A stretch of DNA of 64,000 nt from Alnus glutinosa (taxonomy: Eukaryota > Streptophyta > Magnoliopsida > Fagales > Betulaceae). Below the pieces are notes generated by a model, which searched no databases, was not told where the DNA came from, and worked only from the letters and a program-made list of their open reading frames with translations. A program made the position numbers and the translations under genes. Of this stretch, positions 58,901 through 64,000 are shown piece after piece. The stretch covers positions 23,401,628-23,465,627 of the forward strand of contig NC_084897.1 in NCBI RefSeq assembly GCF_958979055.1, read 5' to 3'. Every line of letters starts with the position of its first letter. Within the stretch, counting starts at the first letter, position 1.

Positions 58901-60150
58901 TTCGCCAAAAATTGCCCATCATCGTACGCGCGGAATGTCGTTTAAAGTGTCCTTCAACTGTCGACGTGTTCGTTGAGACGAGAGTATATGTGGTGAAGCT
59001 CGTTGGAAAATTAAAGAAGCGAAAAGAATTTTAAAAGAGGTTCAAGAGATATATATTTGGTGGGTTTTCAACCTTTTTTTTTTTTTTTCAAAAAATATAC
59101 ATATTTAAATTTTACCATTTTCATGATAAATGATATGAGATTTACGATAAAAAGACAATAGTGTTGCGTAGTGATTTTTAATCTTCAAAACCCAAAAAAA
59201 GTGCCTTGGTGTCAATTTACATTGCAGGAGTTTAGTTTCGGCTCAGTCCATTTCATCCTTGTATTTACACCTCACAATATTCACGATGATAATCTGACAT
59301 GATCCCACAAGTTCATGGCCAGAAGCAGTAAAGTGTCTCACACAAACAATGGTACATATATTATCACGTCATTATAAAATTGTAAATAATCTGGTACTGT
59401 CATATACACCATTAAATACAAAAAAAAAAAAAAAAGAAAAAAGAAAAAAGAAAAATCAAAACTGTACAATCAATGATAAATGAGATGTTTTTTGGTTCTT
59501 TTAGAAAAGGCGAAATATATAGTTCATTTCCTGTTGTAATTTGGGTATAGGGCCCATTTGGGTTGTACTGAGCCACTTCTAATTGGGCCAGGCTTGTTTA
59601 AAATTCATGCAGTGAGAAAGTTTTGGGTCGTTTGGTTAACTAATTTGAAGATCATCTTTTATATATATGTTCAAACACAGAATTACGTACTCGATTTCAC
59701 ATTGCTTCTAGCTAGGGACTTTTCATGGCGATCGATATATTCCGCCCTTACAACGTTAAACCTAGTATCAGCAAATATGTTCGCAACTAGTGTTTGCACA
59801 TGCAGTGCAGGCGTTAAATGTTGCAGATGTTCCGTACTTCTGTTGTCTTGACAATTATTTTTGTTCCGAAATTTTCCGGTCCGTAGTTCCTCCTAAATAT
59901 AAATTGGGCAACTTACTCCGATCCTCTAAATTAATCTAATGTCTCTGATCGGTGGAACATCTTACGGACAGTGTGTACCCTCTTTTCCAATGATGCAGTG
60001 GGGACCCTACCCTAAAACACAACACACTTTCAATTGTGTCATGTTTACAGAGAAAACATACTATTCTACCACACCCACCAAGGCCTAGAGACAAAAACAG
60101 TGTAGAGAAACAGAAAAATCCCTTTTGAGTTCTCTCTTGATTAATTTGGT
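58900..60150. other. Intergenic, no gene seen
   Basis: AT-rich, with T-runs at about 59074-59088 and an A-run near 59421-59435. The frame at 59558-59851 matches no family I know. Confidence 0.5.
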
Positions 60151-60153
60151 TCA

Positions 60154-60156
<3 letters not shown>

Positions 60157-60182
<26 letters not shown>
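60157..60182. repeat. T26 run
   Basis: An uninterrupted T-run, read directly. Confidence 0.9.
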
Positions 60183-60185
<3 letters not shown>

Positions 60186-60705
60186 CTTTACGCTATTTGA
60201 TCGATTTTAAGTTAGTGCTAAAATTAATTTATTGTCTTTCTAAGCTCGTGGGATGGTTATAATTAAGAATATCATGATTGTATGAAAAAAAAAAAAAAAA
60301 AAAAAATGCAAGTTTTTAAAAATTTCAATTTTCATTTATTATCACCGTACCGTATGTGTTGATTTTGTAAATTAAAAACACAACATTTTCAATTACTTTA
60401 TTATCGCTTCCCCAGACCCCAGTGTTATTGTCGATTACATTGATGTAAAACAACGTAAATTTGCCTCTGTCTTTCTATTACGCATTTCTAGAACCATCAA
60501 ATTAAAGGAAGAAGAAACCGCGTGGCTGACTTAACTTTAGAGCCTAATAAAGGCTCAATCACTTTCTTTCTTACAAAGTATTTTAGTTTGTAGTGGTCAA
60601 TTATGGTAATGCTTTTCTTTTTCGGTCCCAAAGCATCAGAGCAACGTCATGCTTACATGACATGTTTATCGTACAGCGTATTCACCACGGATCAAGAATT
60701 CAAGT
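60183..60705. other. Intergenic, no gene seen
   Basis: AT-rich DNA with an A-run at about 60284-60306. No coding or structural signal stands out. Confidence 0.5.
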
Positions 60706-60800
60706 TACAGTTGAAAATTATCACTTATCCATAGTTGAAGATTGTGACATAACTACAGTTGAAGTCTATCACTTAGTCACAGTTACCTAATTATAGTTGA
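60706..60800. repeat. Short degenerate tandem repeat
   Basis: Units of about 24-27 bp beginning agttgaag and containing atcacttatcc / atcacttagtc recur three to four times. They are diverged and non-coding. Confidence 0.55.
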
Positions 60801-61499
60801 AGTCCATTTGTATTATCTAATTTTCTTATTTATAGGAGCTTGTTATATTATGTAATCATTTAGACTTTATTCTATGAACGTATGTCATTGACCGAACAAC
60901 GCAATTCTGTGTGTCTTTTTATTAATATTCCGCATTATATTTTCTTTCGGTTTAATCCACAACTTTTTCGAGATATATATAATTGAGTGCAGAAACTGAT
61001 TTTTCATACGCCATTTAATTCCCCCCCTCCCAAAAAAAAAAAAAAAATTTACATTTTTTTTTTCTTTCTTTTCTAGGTGGTTTGCTAAGGATGCCCACAT
61101 AATTAATTACCTTTCTCTTTTTAACGAAAACTCAATAACCATTATTTATTATTTCTTCCTTCTCTGCGAGCTAGGCACAAATTGAGCATATATTATATCA
61201 GTTGTAAGGATATGCACGCTACAGTCATTTTTGTCCTAGTCCAACTTCCTTAATTATTCCATTGCTATGGCCCTATGGTGCACCTTAACAACAAGAAAAG
61301 ACGTAGTCTCTGACGTTTTTTTAAAGATCTTATTAAAATATGCATGTTTCTAGATGTTCAGAAAATTTCAACTTGATTAATATATGTCCTTTCACCCCTT
61401 CAGTGTCACGTATATTTTGACTTCAACCATTTAATTTTTGATGACTATACAATAAATACAAATTAATAATAATAATAATAACAAAGAAACAAAAAAAAA

Positions 61500-61877
61500 A
61501 AAAAAAAAAAAAGGGCAACATCATAGGAGAAGTTGGGCTCGAGGAAGGCGAGAGTCAAGAATCAAAGAGAAGTAAAAGTGAGGTAAGGTTCCGCCTCCGA
61601 TTACAAAGTCTACCAAAGCAATTAACTAAATGCACACCCCAAATGGTCAGGGGGTGGTTTTGGCTATACCATTTGGCCATTTGGGGGTGGCAGAACCACC
61701 TTCAAATGGTTATCGAATGATTTCGATCGATCACCCTCATTTGGTCATAGGTGATGGATTGAACTACCACAATGACTGTAGGTGATGGACTGGCCACCCC
61801 ATTTAGTCATTTCAGGGTGGTTGAACGACCACCATAGCAATTGGTGGTGGTTTGGCCATCCCCTAGCTATAAGGGGT

Positions 61878-61921
<44 letters not shown>

Positions 61922-62080
61922 TTAATTTTATTTGTGTTATATTTTTAAATAATATTAATGAGATATATGAGACACGTGGTAGTTGCTAATTAATTTAATA
62001 TGACACACCGTTAAATTATTGGACGGAAATACCAATTCCATGTCTACATATATTATCTACGATACTTTTAAAAACCGAAG
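61500..62080. mobile_element. Decayed foldback element with GGGGTGG motifs and T37 run
   Basis: The middle (about 61640-61880) is built of ggggtggtttggc / gccaccc pieces like the core of the element at 15.5-16.2 kb. A T-run of about 37 lies at 61880-61916. The right side holds gacacgtgg and cgttaaattattggacggaa, resembling the ends of that element type. The left end is uncertain, near the A-run at 61490-61511. Confidence 0.45.
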
Positions 62081-62218
62081 AGTCCGTTTGACTTCGCGTT
62101 AAACCACACTTGCCTATGAAATATTTAACCCAAACTTTTAATTTCTCTACCAATCTAACCAATTATCTAACCTATCCTTTGCCATAGTAGGGGTTGTTTG
62201 ACTCTCAATCACAAACCC

Positions 62219-62455
62219 TTATTTATTTATTTATTTATTTTTTAATAGAAATATCTCAGCTTTCATTAAAAAACAAATGAGTTGATCCGAAACACAAGAT
62301 TTATGGACCACATTGTTCCCCAATAACAATATTAGAAATGCTTCGTGGAGCATCTTCCAACCAAATACAACCCATCTTTTTATGAGCAGCCTCCTTAGCC
62401 AATACATGAACTGTAGAATTAAGATCTCTATACACATGAGTGACGCTTGCAACTC
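62219..62455 (-). pseudogene. LINE remnant: end of RNase H domain (minus strand)
   Basis: On the minus strand an open frame reads VTHVYRDLNSTVHVLAKEAA, then GCIWLEDAPRSISNIVIGEQ and a stop. A short 3'UTR and an (AATA)n tail (ttatttattt on the plus strand, 62219-62240) follow. The PRSISNIVIGEQ end parallels RSVSNIVIREQ in the remnant at 3.2-3.4 kb, so both belong to one LINE lineage. It is 5'-truncated and dead. Confidence 0.78.
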
Positions 62456-62459
62456 TAAA

Positions 62460-64000
62460 CTATTTTAACTCTTGTTGGATGGTCTCCGTTAAGTGCCCTG
62501 TCTTTGATTTTTCTTGCACATAGATAATGATTTTTTATTAGGTTCAACATAGGGGATTTGTATATGGGCGGCTAAGGTTAATTAGGCTAGGGGTTTATTT
62601 ATTTTTTATTTGTTTCCCTTTCAAAGAATGTAGGTAAAATCTAGAGTAAATTAAAGTTTTGTTCTTGAATCCTATGCCCTCTTAGTGTTAATGTTGCTAA
62701 TAAATCCATTAATCTAATCATATCATTCAAAATAAAATTATTTATTCCATGTGTGTATAACTTTTGTTTTGACCCACTTAACTGAGATAATTTCATTTCA
62801 TTTCCTTCGTGAGCTTAGACTTTCTAGACCTACATCTACTTGGATTAGGCTTACAAATTACCCTAGCTTAGGATTAGAGTCGTTAAACTTCCAAGTAAAC
62901 GTACCAATTGAGAAAAAAGTGGCCATGAGCTGTATCGGCCTTAGAAATAAGCAAAGGAAGAGAGAGAGAGAGAGAGAGAGAAGACCATTTCCTTCTATCC
63001 ATGTTTGAAAAGTAGTGTACTTGCTTTCTCCCGCTTACTTTGTCTACTTTATAAGCAAATAAATAATACGCAAGAAAAACTCAGTGAAAATGAAGGAAGA
63101 CAAATCTAAACACAGTGAAAAATCAACAACCATTAATATAATGCCACCTTTGACTTTTAGACATTCATCCAAGATTCAAGTCAGCCTCACGGTATTTTTC
63201 TTTTGGCGTTCATACCACTTTAGTTATTATAAATATGCTCTCTTAGTTCGTGAAAAAATAAAGAAAAAAGAAAAAGATTATGGGGGGGGATTATTATGAA
63301 ATCTCAACAAAAAGACAAAAAAGAAGGTCTAATTTTGTGACGGGATTGACGTGACAGTGGGCTTCCTCGTTCTCTTGACTGCTATTGGCAAACTTGTACG
63401 TTGCCTCTTGAATCCTGATGTCTTTTTTAATTATTATATAAATTTTTTGGGTCCCAAATGGCATGTGTTATTAGCATAATTGGTTACACCCATAAGCCTT
63501 TTGCCTTGAAGGAGCAATCCATAGTTGAAACTAGCTAGGACCTTGGTTATATAATATTTGTTTATCTAAAAGCCCTCCATTATTGTTGCTCTAATTTGAA
63601 ACTTTTGCTCTAATATTTAATTTATGATTAAATTTCAGATTTGGCGATACATTCAAACCATCACCACGCCAGCCAGCCAGTACACTCCCTTTATAAATAT
63701 CATGGTACCCATTTGGTCACCTACTATAACGAAATATCCCTCATCATTCCCCACGATTGTAATACTTGACCAATTTTTTGATCACCATTGTTGTTATTGT
63801 TTTCTTTTTTCTATATATAGATATTACAACTTTGAAGAGGCATCTCGAGACTGATGGATCATAATAATGGTTCATATATAATTGATAAGATTAAGACATG
63901 CCACTTAACAGATCGATATTAGATTTTCAGGGCTAGCTTCAACAAGTTGATATCTTGTCACAAACTATGGCAAAAAATGATGTTAAAAAATGAAATAGAA
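62460..64000. other. Intergenic, no gene supported
   Basis: A (GA)n run lies at about 62958-62981. The short plus-strand frames at 62751-63008, 63084-63299 and 63624-63854 are AT-rich and lack family features. A gene could begin beyond the window edge. Confidence 0.45.

Noticed and set aside
1..64000. CRISPR arrays, operons, phage or plasmid features
   Set aside because: The window is a plant nuclear region; repeats are microsatellites, MITEs and retroposon ends, none regularly spaced with unique spacers.

Overview
The window is nuclear DNA from a dicot plant, most likely a woody rosid; the family cannot be fixed by reading alone. The evidence is the style of the genes: AT-rich introns with GT/AG borders, plant-specific products (PR-1, a plant GDSL lipase, a CROWDED NUCLEI lamin-like protein, a plastid branched-chain aminotransferase), long AT-rich intergenic DNA, many microsatellites and many small decayed transposable elements. 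There is no operon, CRISPR array, rRNA or intact tRNA.

Layout. 1-16.2 kb is gene-poor: retroposon (LINE) 3' ends, small inverted-repeat elements (MITEs), microsatellites and one orphan promoter plus first-exon-like stretch (11.1-11.2 kb). 16.5-21.8 kb (+) holds a ten-exon Pro-X carboxypeptidase (peptidase family S28). 24.3-27.9 kb (-) holds a five-exon GDSL esterase/lipase with unusual oxyanion-hole residues. 29.6 kb has an E2F-site promoter-like stretch with no gene attached. 30.6-31.1 kb (+) is a single-exon PR-1 gene with W-boxes upstream. 32.4-36.0 kb (-) is DPMS3, the small membrane subunit of dolichol-phosphate mannose synthase, with a 430-bp tandem duplication in its 5'UTR intron. 37.6-43.9 kb (+) is a CRWN4-type nuclear lamina protein, head to head with DPMS3. 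46.7-57.2 kb (+) is a ten-exon plastid branched-chain aminotransferase whose introns carry a 1.1-kb long-inverted-repeat transposon and several SINE-like elements. 57.2-64 kb is again intergenic and repeat-rich.

I assembled all six gene models by hand from splice sites. In each one the exon lengths sum to a whole number of codons and the protein reads through conserved family motifs. The genes do not form one pathway: they cover protein turnover, secreted lipase activity, defence, ER glycosylation, nuclear architecture and amino-acid synthesis. I see no unknown multi-gene system. The observations most worth following are the GDSL protein with altered catalytic blocks, the hAT-type MITE with an exact 8-bp target duplication, the long-TIR element in the aminotransferase gene, the inverted-repeat family shared by two sites around the GDSL gene, and two promoter or first-exon fragments without genes.
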